Part shown: piece after piece, positions 30,165-39,573 of the stretch | How positions within the stretch are numbered: the stretch's first letter is position 1 | Layout of the letters: the number at the start of each line of letters is the position of its first letter | Source: Mucilaginibacter sp. | Lineage (GTDB): Bacteria; Bacteroidota; Bacteroidia; Sphingobacteriales; Sphingobacteriaceae | Assembly (NCBI RefSeq): GCF_028287845.1 | Contig: NZ_JAQBOW010000031.1 | Coordinates: 1-64,000 of the forward strand | Direction: 5' to 3' | Length of the DNA: 64,000 nt | The notes under the pieces: model-generated | Told to the model about the DNA's origin: nothing | The model's database searches: none | The model's input: the letters and a program-made list of their open reading frames with translations, nothing else | Program-made: the position numbers and the translations under genes

Positions 30165-32024
30165 TTGGCAGTAGTAATATTAGGCATATCGGCTTTTTAT
30201 CATGATAGCGCGGCAGTTATTTTAATAGATGGCGAACTTATAGCCGCCGCGCAGGAAGAGCGTTTTTCGAGAATAAAACATGATCCGGCATTTCCATGCC
30301 AGGCTATAAAGTACGTATTGGAAGAGTCGGGGGTAAACTATGATAACCTTACGGCTATAGCATTTTATGATAAGCCCTTATTAAAGTTTGAACGCTTGTT
30401 AGAAACATACCATGCCTTTGTTCCTAAAGGATTAACCAGCTTTGTTACTGCTATACCTGTTTGGATAAAAGAAAAACTCTTTATGAAAAAAATGTTGCGT
30501 AAAGAATTAGTACAATTTGGCAGTAAAAAAATTAAACTCTTATTTCCAGAACATCATTTATCACATGCTGGCAGTGCGTTTTATCCCTCTCCTTTTAATG
30601 AGGCAGCTATTTTAACTATTGACGGTGTTGGCGAATGGGCTACTACAACTATTTGCCATGGAAAAGATAATACGGTTAAGATTCTTAAAGAATTACAATT
30701 CCCTCATTCTATAGGTTTACTGTATTCTTCATTTACCTATTACCTGGGTTTTAAGGTAAATAGCGGCGAGTATAAATTAATGGGACTGGCTGCCTACGGT
30801 AATCCTGATTCGGCTCAAACCGTGGAGTTTAAAAAAAAAATTCTGGATAATGTTGTAGATATACGCGAAGACGGATCAATCCTGCTCAATATGAGCTATT
30901 TTAATTTTGCTACAGGGTTAAGAATGACCAATGACAGTTTATGGAAGGCGCTGTTCGGGTTTGCACGAAGGAGATCAGAATCAGACATCTCTCAAATACA
31001 TATGAATATGGCATTGGCCATACAGCAGGTAACCGAGGATATAGTAATAGCGTTAGCAAAAACGGCGCAAAAGATCACTAATAGCAAAAACCTGGTAATG
31101 GCAGGTGGTGTAGCGTTAAATTGTGTTGCTAACAGCAAAATAGCCAATGCCGGTTTGTTCAATAATGTTTGGATACAACCTGCGGCAGGCGATGCCGGCG
31201 GGGCGCTGGGTGCGGCTTATGCAGCACACCATATTTTTTATGACCAGCCAACGAAAACATCACCGGCACCTGATTTAATGAAGGGAGCATACCTGGGCCC
31301 TGAATACAATGATAAAGATGTAAAAAAGCTCATTAATAATTATACTGCAGATAGCAGGTACTATAATGATTTTGATGAGTTGAGTGCCGATGTAAGTAAA
31401 AAATTAGCTGATGGGAAGGTGATAGGGTGGTTTCAGGGAAGAATGGAATTTGGGCCGCGCGCTTTGGGTAACAGAAGTATTTTAGGAGATGCCCGGAACC
31501 CTGAAATGCAAAAGATAATAAACACTAAAATTAAGTATCGCGAAGGTTTCCGGCCCTTTGCGCCCAGTGTTTTGGCAGAGGATATGGAGAAGTATTTTGA
31601 TCTTAAATTCCCCTCGCCCTATATGTTATTTGTTGGCCACCTTAAAGAAGCATTAAGAAAACCAGAACCAGGCAATTATAGCAGCCTTGCGCTTTATGAG
31701 AGGCTTTATAGCCTGCGGTCAGCGTTTCAATCTATTACTCATGTAGATTACACGGCAAGGATACAAACGGTGAGCAAGGAAACAAACCCTAAATTTTGGC
31801 AGCTTATTAATGATTTTAAAAAACAAACAGGGGTAGGGATATTAATAAATACCTCATTTAATGTGCGTGGCGAGCCCATTGTATGTACCCCCGGGGATGC
31901 TTACCTGGGCTTTATGCAAACAGAAATGGACTATTTGGTAATAGGCAATTATTTATTTGATAAAAAACTGCAAAAGCCATTGGTTATCGGACACAAAAAA
32001 ACAGATACTTATGCATTAGATTAA
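30165..32024 (+). CDS. Carbamoyltransferase (NodU/CmcH/TobZ/SxtI family)
   Basis: TTG start; ILGISAFYHDSAAVILIDGELIAAAQEERFSRIKHD; GGVALNCVANSKI; GPRALGNRSILGDAR; INTSFNVRGEPIV. Confidence 0.95.
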   Translation: MAVVILGISAFYHDSAAVILIDGELIAAAQEERFSRIKHDPAFPCQAIKYVLEESGVNYDNLTAIAFYDKPLLKFERLLETYHAFVPKGLTSFVTAIPVWIKEKLFMKKMLRKELVQFGSKKIKLLFPEHHLSHAGSAFYPSPFNEAAILTIDGVGEWATTTICHGKDNTVKILKELQFPHSIGLLYSSFTYYLGFKVNSGEYKLMGLAAYGNPDSAQTVEFKKKILDNVVDIREDGSILLNMSYFNFATGLRMTNDSLWKALFGFARRRSESDISQIHMNMALAIQQVTEDIVIALAKTAQKITNSKNLVMAGGVALNCVANSKIANAGLFNNVWIQPAAGDAGGALGAAYAAHHIFYDQPTKTSPAPDLMKGAYLGPEYNDKDVKKLINNYTADSRYYNDFDELSADVSKKLADGKVIGWFQGRMEFGPRALGNRSILGDARNPEMQKIINTKIKYREGFRPFAPSVLAEDMEKYFDLKFPSPYMLFVGHLKEALRKPEPGNYSSLALYERLYSLRSAFQSITHVDYTARIQTVSKETNPKFWQLINDFKKQTGVGILINTSFNVRGEPIVCTPGDAYLGFMQTEMDYLVIGNYLFDKKLQKPLVIGHKKTDTYALD

Positions 32025-32419
32025 AGTTATATAGCACAGTGTCATAATCGGCCAAGCATCCGACCGAATAATTATTTTAATATATATTATATAAAATAAT
32101 ACTCTGTACGCCTTGAAAATATAATATTAAATAATAATTTTTTTACTGATATTAGCGTTAAATTATAACTACCTAAATACCTAATTATATTATTATTTAT
32201 TTGCCGCTGCGAAATGTGCCGGTCAAACCTAAGGATAAGATAGGTTAGTATGTGCATATATTTGGCCAGATCCAATAAGGGTAAGGCAGCTATTATCAGT
32301 ATCCAATCGAAAAAAAATTACATAAAATTGATGTTAGAAGTGACTATAATTTAATTTATTCGCTGAGTAAAATTTTACAAAAAGAATAACGTTAGTTCAA
32401 TTAATAATTATCTGTTTAA

Positions 32420-33010
32420 ATGCATAACAAGACCTTTCTGGACGAAAAGGACATGCTTTTGAGTGTGGCGAACGGCAATGAGGAAGCCTTTGAACAGCTT
32501 TTCTCCTTGCACCATCATCAATTGGGCATATATATATATCATTTAACAGATTCGATGGAACTGGCCGAGGAGGTGGTTCAGGATGTTTTCCTTAAAATAT
32601 GGATAAGTAGGGGAGAATTAGCCGGGATTAAGAATTTTAAAGGATATTTATTTGTTATCTCCAAAAATCACGCGCTAAACTGTTTAAGAAAAGTAGCCAG
32701 GGAGCGGTTACATTATGAGCAATGGGACGATAGTGTAATAGATATGATGGCACTATCAGAAAACGAGCGTAATACAAAATATTATGATCTGCTGGATGAA
32801 GCTATTGATAATTTGCCTGTCCAGCAAAAAAAAGTATACCTGTTAAGCCGTCATCAACGGCTTAAATATTCAGAAATATCAGAAAACCTTGATCTGTCTA
32901 AAGAAACGGTTAAAAAATATTTAAAGATCGCCGTTACCTCAATTAAAAATCATATACAGACAAATATTGATGCGTCCATCTTATTTATTGTGATTTTATT
33001 GAATTTATAA
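32420..33010 (+). CDS. RNA polymerase sigma-70 factor, ECF subfamily
   Basis: LSVANGNEEAFEQLFSLHHHQLGIYIYHLTDSMELAEEVVQDVFLKIWISRGEL...YSEISENLDLSKETVKKYLKIAV. Confidence 0.93.
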   Translation: MHNKTFLDEKDMLLSVANGNEEAFEQLFSLHHHQLGIYIYHLTDSMELAEEVVQDVFLKIWISRGELAGIKNFKGYLFVISKNHALNCLRKVARERLHYEQWDDSVIDMMALSENERNTKYYDLLDEAIDNLPVQQKKVYLLSRHQRLKYSEISENLDLSKETVKKYLKIAVTSIKNHIQTNIDASILFIVILLNL

Positions 33011-33096
33011 AAAAAATAAAATTCAATACCCCCTTTTTTTACTGTATTTGTGTCATGTTATATATAGATGCCTAAATTCTATAGTAACCTTTTATA

Positions 33097-34293
33097 ATGA
33101 ACCAATCTGAGGAGAGGTTTGTGTATTTGTTTAATAGCTATTTTAAAAAAACAGCTACGCAACAAGAGACAAACGAATTATTTAAATTGATTGCATCATC
33201 TGCTAATGATGAGCATTTAACTGTGCTTATGGAAAAGGCATGGGATGAAATTCAATTTACTGTTCCATTGTTCTCAGCAAACAAGAGTTATGAAATGCTT
33301 AACCATATTTTACATGATGGTAAACAGGAGTTAGAAGCTATCCCTTCTCAAACACGAATTTTTTATTGGAAAAAATACACAGCTGCGGCTGCTATAGTTC
33401 TTGTGGGAAGTTTTTGCCTGTATTTCGGTTTTAAACAAAAGAACTTAAAACAGCGGTTTGCTGTTCAAAAAGAAACTAAAATTTTGCCAGATGCCTTACC
33501 CGGAACTAACAAAGCCGTGTTAACACTTGCTGATGGTTCAACAGTTGCATTAGATAGCGCTCATATCGGCGTTTTATCAAAACAAGGTAAAAGTGTAGTA
33601 AATAATACATCAAACGGAAAACTTATTTATACTGCCGGGAACACAGGTGAAGAAACAATACCGCAAATTAATACATTAGCAACCCCAAGAGGGGGCCAAT
33701 ATCAAATAGTATTGCCCGACGGCAGTAAGGTTTGGCTTAATGCAACCTCATCTATAAAATACCCAACATTTTTTAATGGAAAAGACAGGCGGGTTGAAAT
33801 TACCGGAGAAGTTTATTTTGAAGTTGCAAAAAATGCGGCAATGCCTTTTATAGTAAAAACAAGCAATACAGAAATTGAGGTATTAGGTACTCATTTTAAT
33901 GTAATGGCTTATGATGATGAAAATGCTACCAAAACAACGCTCCAAGAGGGGGCTGTAAAAATAAGAAGCGCAAATTGGAGCGGAACTTTAAAACCAGGCC
34001 AACAGGCTATACAAAGCAAACAAAATGTAAATATTATTAAAGAAGTTGATGTAGATCAGGAACTGGCATGGAAAAACGGCTTGTTTCAATTTGCAGATGA
34101 TGACATACAATCAATAATGCGCAAGGTATGCCGCTGGTATGATTTAAGTGTAGTTTACGAAGGAGATATCCCCGTTAAACAATACTCAGGCAGGATTTCG
34201 CGAGGTGTTAAAGTGTCAGAATTATTAAATATGCTAAAATACACAGGTGTTAATTCTGAAATAAAAGGAAAGAGCATTTACTTAATAAATTAA
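33097..34293 (+). CDS. FecR family anti-sigma factor
   Basis: ATPRGGQYQIVLPDGSKVWLNATSSIKYPTFFNGKDRRVEITGEVYFEVAKNAAMPFIVKTSNTEIEVLGTHFNVMAY. Confidence 0.95.
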   Translation: MNQSEERFVYLFNSYFKKTATQQETNELFKLIASSANDEHLTVLMEKAWDEIQFTVPLFSANKSYEMLNHILHDGKQELEAIPSQTRIFYWKKYTAAAAIVLVGSFCLYFGFKQKNLKQRFAVQKETKILPDALPGTNKAVLTLADGSTVALDSAHIGVLSKQGKSVVNNTSNGKLIYTAGNTGEETIPQINTLATPRGGQYQIVLPDGSKVWLNATSSIKYPTFFNGKDRRVEITGEVYFEVAKNAAMPFIVKTSNTEIEVLGTHFNVMAYDDENATKTTLQEGAVKIRSANWSGTLKPGQQAIQSKQNVNIIKEVDVDQELAWKNGLFQFADDDIQSIMRKVCRWYDLSVVYEGDIPVKQYSGRISRGVKVSELLNMLKYTGVNSEIKGKSIYLIN

Positions 34294-34451
34294 AAAAAAG
34301 TTCAATGATGGGAATTGAGCTTTTTTAAATAATCCGAATAAAACAACAACTTAATACATAAACCCAATTTATTAACCCAAAAAATAGAAAGATGAGAAAA
34401 AGTATACGAACCCACCAGTAAATTGCGGGTTGGCCATTCTTTATATAGTAT

Positions 34452-34491
34452 AAAGAAAAAAAAACCGGGAAGCATTGCAGTGCTTTCCCGG
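34452..34491 (-). terminator. Rho-independent-type terminator oriented on the minus strand, in the fecR-susC gap
   Basis: Minus strand reads CCGGGAAAGC-actgcaat-GCTTCCCGG followed by TTTTTTTTTCTTT. Confidence 0.65.
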
Positions 34492-34559
34492 CAACATTTG
34501 GGCCAATCAATAGAGTTAGAGATTTAACAGTTTAACGTTTACCCAAACTTTACTAAAGT

Positions 34560-37500
34560 ATGAAATTAAATTTAAAGGCAACACCCTTAAGTTGCCATCG
34601 CATATCCAAATTTTTATTGGCAATGAAACTAGCAGCTGTTTTAATAATGGCATCCCTTGTTCAAGTGAGTGCCAAAGGTTATACTCAAAATATAACCCTT
34701 CATGAAAAAGACGTTTCTATTACTAAAATATTAGTAGCAATAGAAAAGCAAAGCGGTTATCATTTTTTGTATGACAAACTTGATTTGCCTAAAAACGAAA
34801 AAGTATCTATAGCTGTAACTAATGCAACTATAGAAGATGTTCTTAATTTATGCATTAAAGATCAGCCAATTACCTATAAGATTATGCAGCAAACCATTGT
34901 TCTTAAAAAGAGTGAAAAGGTTGCTAATCCGGTAAGTAATGCAATTTTAAAAGTTACCGGCAAAGTCATTGATGAAAATAACGATCCATTGCCCGGAGCA
35001 ACAGTTTCTGTTAAAAACACCAACATAGCTACCGCTACAGACATTAATGGTGCATTTACATTAAACGTACCCGACGCGTCAAGCATACTGGTGGTTTCAT
35101 TTGTAGGTTATTTACCAAAAGAAGTAGCCGTTACAGAAGGCGATATGACCATAAAATTAGCACCGTCAGCTAAAGGACTGAATGAAGTAGTTGTAGTAGG
35201 TTATGGCACTCAGTTAAGAAGAGATGTAACCGGCGCAGAAAGCTCTATTGGATCCGGCGAAATAGCTAAACGCCCTATTACGCAGTTAACCCAGGTATTA
35301 CAGGGTGAAGCAGCCGGTGTAGCCGTGGTGAGCGGCAATGGTCAGCCTGGTCAGGCCCCCCGCGTTAAAATAAGGGGTGCTAACTCTATCACAGGTAATA
35401 ACGAGCCTTTATATGTAACTGATGGAAATATTAATTCTAGTCCCGATGATCCTAATGACATTGAGTCAATAGAAATATTGAAGGATGCGGCATCAACAGC
35501 TATATACGGATCAAGAGGATCAAATGGTGTTGTATTAATCACTACCAAATCTGGCCATTCCGGTCAAACACGTATTAATTTCAATACCTGGGTTCAGAAT
35601 GACCAAATGCCTAAAACATTGGATCTGATGAATGCTTATGATTTTGCACGTTCTGTTAATAACCAGTTTGTTTCTACAGGTAGTACCCCGGCTTTTAGCC
35701 CGGCGCAGCTTAGTAATTTTCAAACAAATGGCGGTACAGATTGGCAAAAAGCGCTTTTTACAAAGCCATGGGTAAAATATTATGGTATTGACGTGTCAGG
35801 CGGCTCAGATGCTACAAAGTATCGCGTATCATTTAGTCACCTTGATCAACCGGGTACCATACTAAATTCATTTTACAAAAGGTCAACCTTAAGGGTAAAT
35901 CTTGATACCAAGTTAAACGATAAGATGGATGTTAAATTCATTTTGGGCGCGTCACTTCCGCAAAGCCATAATAACAGTTACACCGGCGGTTTAGGCGATC
36001 CGTTTAACCAGGCAGTAGAGTGGGATCCTACATCACCAATACGCGACCCTGTTACAGGCGCATATATTAACCACTCTTCTTATGCTTCTATCCAGTTTAA
36101 CCCCATAGAGCAGGCCGCCAGCCAGGCGGCAGATGGTACCTCTGGCAACTTTAACGGAAGCGCTACATTTAACTATCGCATCATAAAAGATCTGACTTTT
36201 ACATCAACAGATGTTTATTCATACGACCAAAATTATTTGCAAAACTATTTTGGCCCGGGAACAAGCGCCTATGATTCAAAGGCGGATTATATATCAAATC
36301 TTACCACCAAGACAACCAGTTATTTAAGTAGTAATTTCTTAACATACAAACATAAATTTGGCGATCATCAAATAACCGCTACGGCTTTGTATGAGGTACA
36401 ATCAGATAACAATGTAAATTTTGGTGCCACTTCAAAAGGCTTGTCAACTTACGCGTTAGGTTACTATAACCTTGCATTAGGTTCAACCCAGCAAAACAAT
36501 TCGGGCTATACTGCAGAATCGTTAGTATCTTATATGGCACGTGTTAACTACTCTTATAAAGATAAATATTTCTTAACGGCAGCTATCCGTACAGACGGTT
36601 CTTCGCACTTAATACAGAAGTACAGTTCATTCCCGTCAGTAGGTTTAGCCTGGAACGTAAGCAATGAAGATTTCTTAAGAGACTCTAAAGTAATATCTGA
36701 TTTTAAAGTTCGTGCATCTTATGGCCAAACAGGTAACCAAAACGTGGGCGCCTATTCAAGCATTGCTAGTATTCTTACTGGCGGCGCGCAAGGTAATTAC
36801 TACTATGGTGGTGGCACCGCTACGAGTGCCGGTTCACCAAGCGTAGCTACTCCGCTTGGAACCGGTGTATCAAATACACTTAAATGGGAAGCCAAAACAG
36901 CCTACGATTTTGGTCTTGACATAGCTTTTTTACAAGGCCGTTTAAGATTTACCCTTGATGCTTACAAAAGTAATATAAACAACCTGCTGTACCAAAACCC
37001 TGCACCTTATTATGATAACGGTGGTACATACCAGGCTAACATAGGCAGCCTTACCAATAACGGTGTTGAGTTCTCGCTTGGCGGCAGCCCCGTTATTACA
37101 CCAAGTTTTAAATGGAATACCAACGTTAACCTGTCAATTAACCGTAACAAGGTTACAAACCTTGCCGGTCTTGATAATGTAATAACCGGAGCTGGTAACA
37201 ATACGGTTAACGCTATACTAAAAATTGGCCAGCCATTAGGCGAGTTTTATGGCTATAAATTTTTAGGTACCTGGAAAACCAGCGAAGCAGCCCAGGCAGC
37301 TTTGTATGGTATGAAACCGGGTGATGCAAAATACCAGGATTTAAATGGTGATCACGCCTATACATCAGCAGATTATCAAACATTAGGTAATGCTACACCG
37401 CAATTTACATACGGTTGGAGCAATGATATAGCTTACAAAAACTTCACCTTAAGCTTCCTGTTTCAGGGACAACAAGGAAGCCAGGTGTTTTCGCAAACCC

Positions 37501-37898
37501 TTGCTTATTTATGGGGTGGCTTAGGTGACATGAAAAACGCTACAACTGCAGAAGCTGTACCAGAGAATTTATGGACACCAGGTAATCAAACAAATAACCC
37601 GGCATGGAGCAGTACCAGCCACAATTATAACAATAGCAGCCGCTATGTATATAATTCAAGTTTTGTAAAATTAAGAAACTTGTCTCTTGCTTATGATGTG
37701 CCTGTTGTATTATTAAAAAAGGCGAGCATCAGGAGTTTGCAATTATATGTAAGCGGACAAAACTTACTTACAATTACACCTTACAAAGGATATGATCCTG
37801 AAGTTGATAATGGCGGTAATCCTATTGTACAAGGGCAGGAATTTGGGGTTATTCCAAATCCTAAAACCTACACCTTAGGTGTAAGACTTGGCTTGTAA
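34560..37898 (+). CDS. SusC/RagA family TonB-linked outer membrane protein with STN domain
   Basis: STN; CarboxypepD_reg-like VTGKVIDENNDPLPGATVSVKNT; GLNEVVVVGYGTQLRRDVTGA; SIEILKDAASTAIYGSRGSNGVVLITTK. Confidence 0.97.
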   Translation: MKLNLKATPLSCHRISKFLLAMKLAAVLIMASLVQVSAKGYTQNITLHEKDVSITKILVAIEKQSGYHFLYDKLDLPKNEKVSIAVTNATIEDVLNLCIKDQPITYKIMQQTIVLKKSEKVANPVSNAILKVTGKVIDENNDPLPGATVSVKNTNIATATDINGAFTLNVPDASSILVVSFVGYLPKEVAVTEGDMTIKLAPSAKGLNEVVVVGYGTQLRRDVTGAESSIGSGEIAKRPITQLTQVLQGEAAGVAVVSGNGQPGQAPRVKIRGANSITGNNEPLYVTDGNINSSPDDPNDIESIEILKDAASTAIYGSRGSNGVVLITTKSGHSGQTRINFNTWVQNDQMPKTLDLMNAYDFARSVNNQFVSTGSTPAFSPAQLSNFQTNGGTDWQKALFTKPWVKYYGIDVSGGSDATKYRVSFSHLDQPGTILNSFYKRSTLRVNLDTKLNDKMDVKFILGASLPQSHNNSYTGGLGDPFNQAVEWDPTSPIRDPVTGAYINHSSYASIQFNPIEQAASQAADGTSGNFNGSATFNYRIIKDLTFTSTDVYSYDQNYLQNYFGPGTSAYDSKADYISNLTTKTTSYLSSNFLTYKHKFGDHQITATALYEVQSDNNVNFGATSKGLSTYALGYYNLALGSTQQNNSGYTAESLVSYMARVNYSYKDKYFLTAAIRTDGSSHLIQKYSSFPSVGLAWNVSNEDFLRDSKVISDFKVRASYGQTGNQNVGAYSSIASILTGGAQGNYYYGGGTATSAGSPSVATPLGTGVSNTLKWEAKTAYDFGLDIAFLQGRLRFTLDAYKSNINNLLYQNPAPYYDNGGTYQANIGSLTNNGVEFSLGGSPVITPSFKWNTNVNLSINRNKVTNLAGLDNVITGAGNNTVNAILKIGQPLGEFYGYKFLGTWKTSEAAQAALYGMKPGDAKYQDLNGDHAYTSADYQTLGNATPQFTYGWSNDIAYKNFTLSFLFQGQQGSQVFSQTLAYLWGGLGDMKNATTAEAVPENLWTPGNQTNNPAWSSTSHNYNNSSRYVYNSSFVKLRNLSLAYDVPVVLLKKASIRSLQLYVSGQNLLTITPYKGYDPEVDNGGNPIVQGQEFGVIPNPKTYTLGVRLGL

Positions 37899-37935
37899 CG
37901 GTAAATTAATTTAAAATTCTTTAAAATATATAAAG

Positions 37936-39462
37936 ATGAAAACAAAATATTCAATACTATTAGCATTGTTTTTTGGAGTGATGTTAGCCGGATGTGTGAA
38001 ACTTAAAGAAGATCCGAAGGCTACTTTAACACCAGGAACATATTTTAAAACTCAAAGCGACCTTGACGCGTCTGTAAGTGCAATGTATGTGGCTCTGGCC
38101 AGAGATGGTGCCTGGGGTTTTACCAGCAAAGAAACATCTTATTTTGGTGCTGATGACATAACTACCGATCCGGGTTTAAATAAACAAGATCAACGTGATT
38201 TTGACCGCTTATCAGGTGGTAGCACAAATTCAAGTTTAACAAACCAATGGAACGGGCCATGGCAAGCTATTTACCAGGCCAATAATGTGATTGCTAATTA
38301 TCAAAAAGTTAATTCAACCGATGCTTTAAAAAACGCGTCAGTGGGCCAGTGTTATTTTATAAGAGGCTTATGTTACTATTATTTGGTAAGAACATTTGGA
38401 GCATTGCCCTTGGTATTAACCAATCTAAGTCTGGATGTTAGGCCGCCAAGAGTTGGTGTAGATCAAATATATGCTTCTATCATCAGTGATTTAAAAACTG
38501 CCAAAAGTCTTTTAGGCACAACCCCGTCATCAGGCAAGCCAACAACTTATTCAGCAAGTGCATGTCTGGCAGATGTGTATTTAACTATGGCAGGCTGGCC
38601 GTTAAATCAGCCCGCTAATTACGCTTTGGCAGCAACTGAGGCTAATTTAGTAATTCAGTCGAGCGCGTATAATTTAAGTACACCTTACGACCAGGTTTTC
38701 ACAACTAACAACTCTCCTGAATCTATTTTTTCACTGGAGTATAGCGTAGCCGGTGGTTTACCTAATCGTAGTTTCGGCTCAACCAATATCCCGCTTGACG
38801 AAGTAGCGGTTGATGGATCAAGCGGCTGGGATGATGTTTATCCGGAGATCAACTTCTTTAATAATGCCCCGGTATGTACCAGAACAGATCTTACTTTCTA
38901 TACTACACTTAAGTTAAGAAATGCGGATAAAACAACATTTACCTTAACTCCGTGGAATTCGCCAACAACACATGCGCAACACCCATACTATAAAAAGTTT
39001 AGGGCAGGGCTTAATGGCGATGGGGTTAATGAAACCGCTACCCAACTTCTTACTATACAACCAAGTACTAATAAGGCAACGGATATTATTCGTTATCCGC
39101 AGGTTCTTTTAGACTATGCAGAAGCGGCAGATATGGCCGAAGGCAGCCCGTCAATTGCAGCCTACAATGCTATTAATGCAGTTAGAGCACGTGCAGGCGA
39201 GCTACCGTTAACGCCGGGTTTAGGGCAAACAGCTTTCAGAGACGCAGTAGTGTATGAGCGTGCTTATGAATTTGCCGGTGAATTTGGTATGCGTTGGTTT
39301 GATATTGTACGTTTGCAGTTGTTACCGCAAGTAATTGCTAGCCGTAATGCTGTAGAAAACTCTATCCCAGCGGGAACAAATATCGCTCAGAAATATATAG
39401 CTCCTATTCCGTTCCCAGAAATGGCTATTAATACTCAATGGACTCAAAACCCGGGTTATTAA
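37936..39462 (+). CDS. RagB/SusD family nutrient uptake outer membrane protein
   Basis: Lipoprotein-type leader LFFGVMLAGCVKLKEDP; WNGPWQAIYQANNVIANY; FIRGLCYYYLVRTFGALPLV; FPEMAINTQWTQNPGY. Confidence 0.96.
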   Translation: MKTKYSILLALFFGVMLAGCVKLKEDPKATLTPGTYFKTQSDLDASVSAMYVALARDGAWGFTSKETSYFGADDITTDPGLNKQDQRDFDRLSGGSTNSSLTNQWNGPWQAIYQANNVIANYQKVNSTDALKNASVGQCYFIRGLCYYYLVRTFGALPLVLTNLSLDVRPPRVGVDQIYASIISDLKTAKSLLGTTPSSGKPTTYSASACLADVYLTMAGWPLNQPANYALAATEANLVIQSSAYNLSTPYDQVFTTNNSPESIFSLEYSVAGGLPNRSFGSTNIPLDEVAVDGSSGWDDVYPEINFFNNAPVCTRTDLTFYTTLKLRNADKTTFTLTPWNSPTTHAQHPYYKKFRAGLNGDGVNETATQLLTIQPSTNKATDIIRYPQVLLDYAEAADMAEGSPSIAAYNAINAVRARAGELPLTPGLGQTAFRDAVVYERAYEFAGEFGMRWFDIVRLQLLPQVIASRNAVENSIPAGTNIAQKYIAPIPFPEMAINTQWTQNPGY

Positions 39463-39530
39463 TAATTACAGATTATTAGCCATATCATAAAAATTGGCTT
39501 AATAATATTATAATTCTGAATGATCAATTT

Positions 39531-39570
39531 AATAGTGGCAGGTGCTTAGCGCCTGCCACTATTTTTTTTT
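39531..39570 (+). terminator. Rho-independent terminator after susD
   Basis: AATAGTGGCAGG-tgcttagcg-CCTGCCACTATT perfect 12-bp stem, then a poly-T run. Confidence 0.9.
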
Positions 39571-39573
39571 GAT

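Noticed and set aside
32087-32275. 62-aa minus-strand ORF in the AT-rich gap upstream of the sigma factor
   Set aside because: Very AT-rich, no signature, no plausible Shine-Dalgarno or operon context; likely chance.
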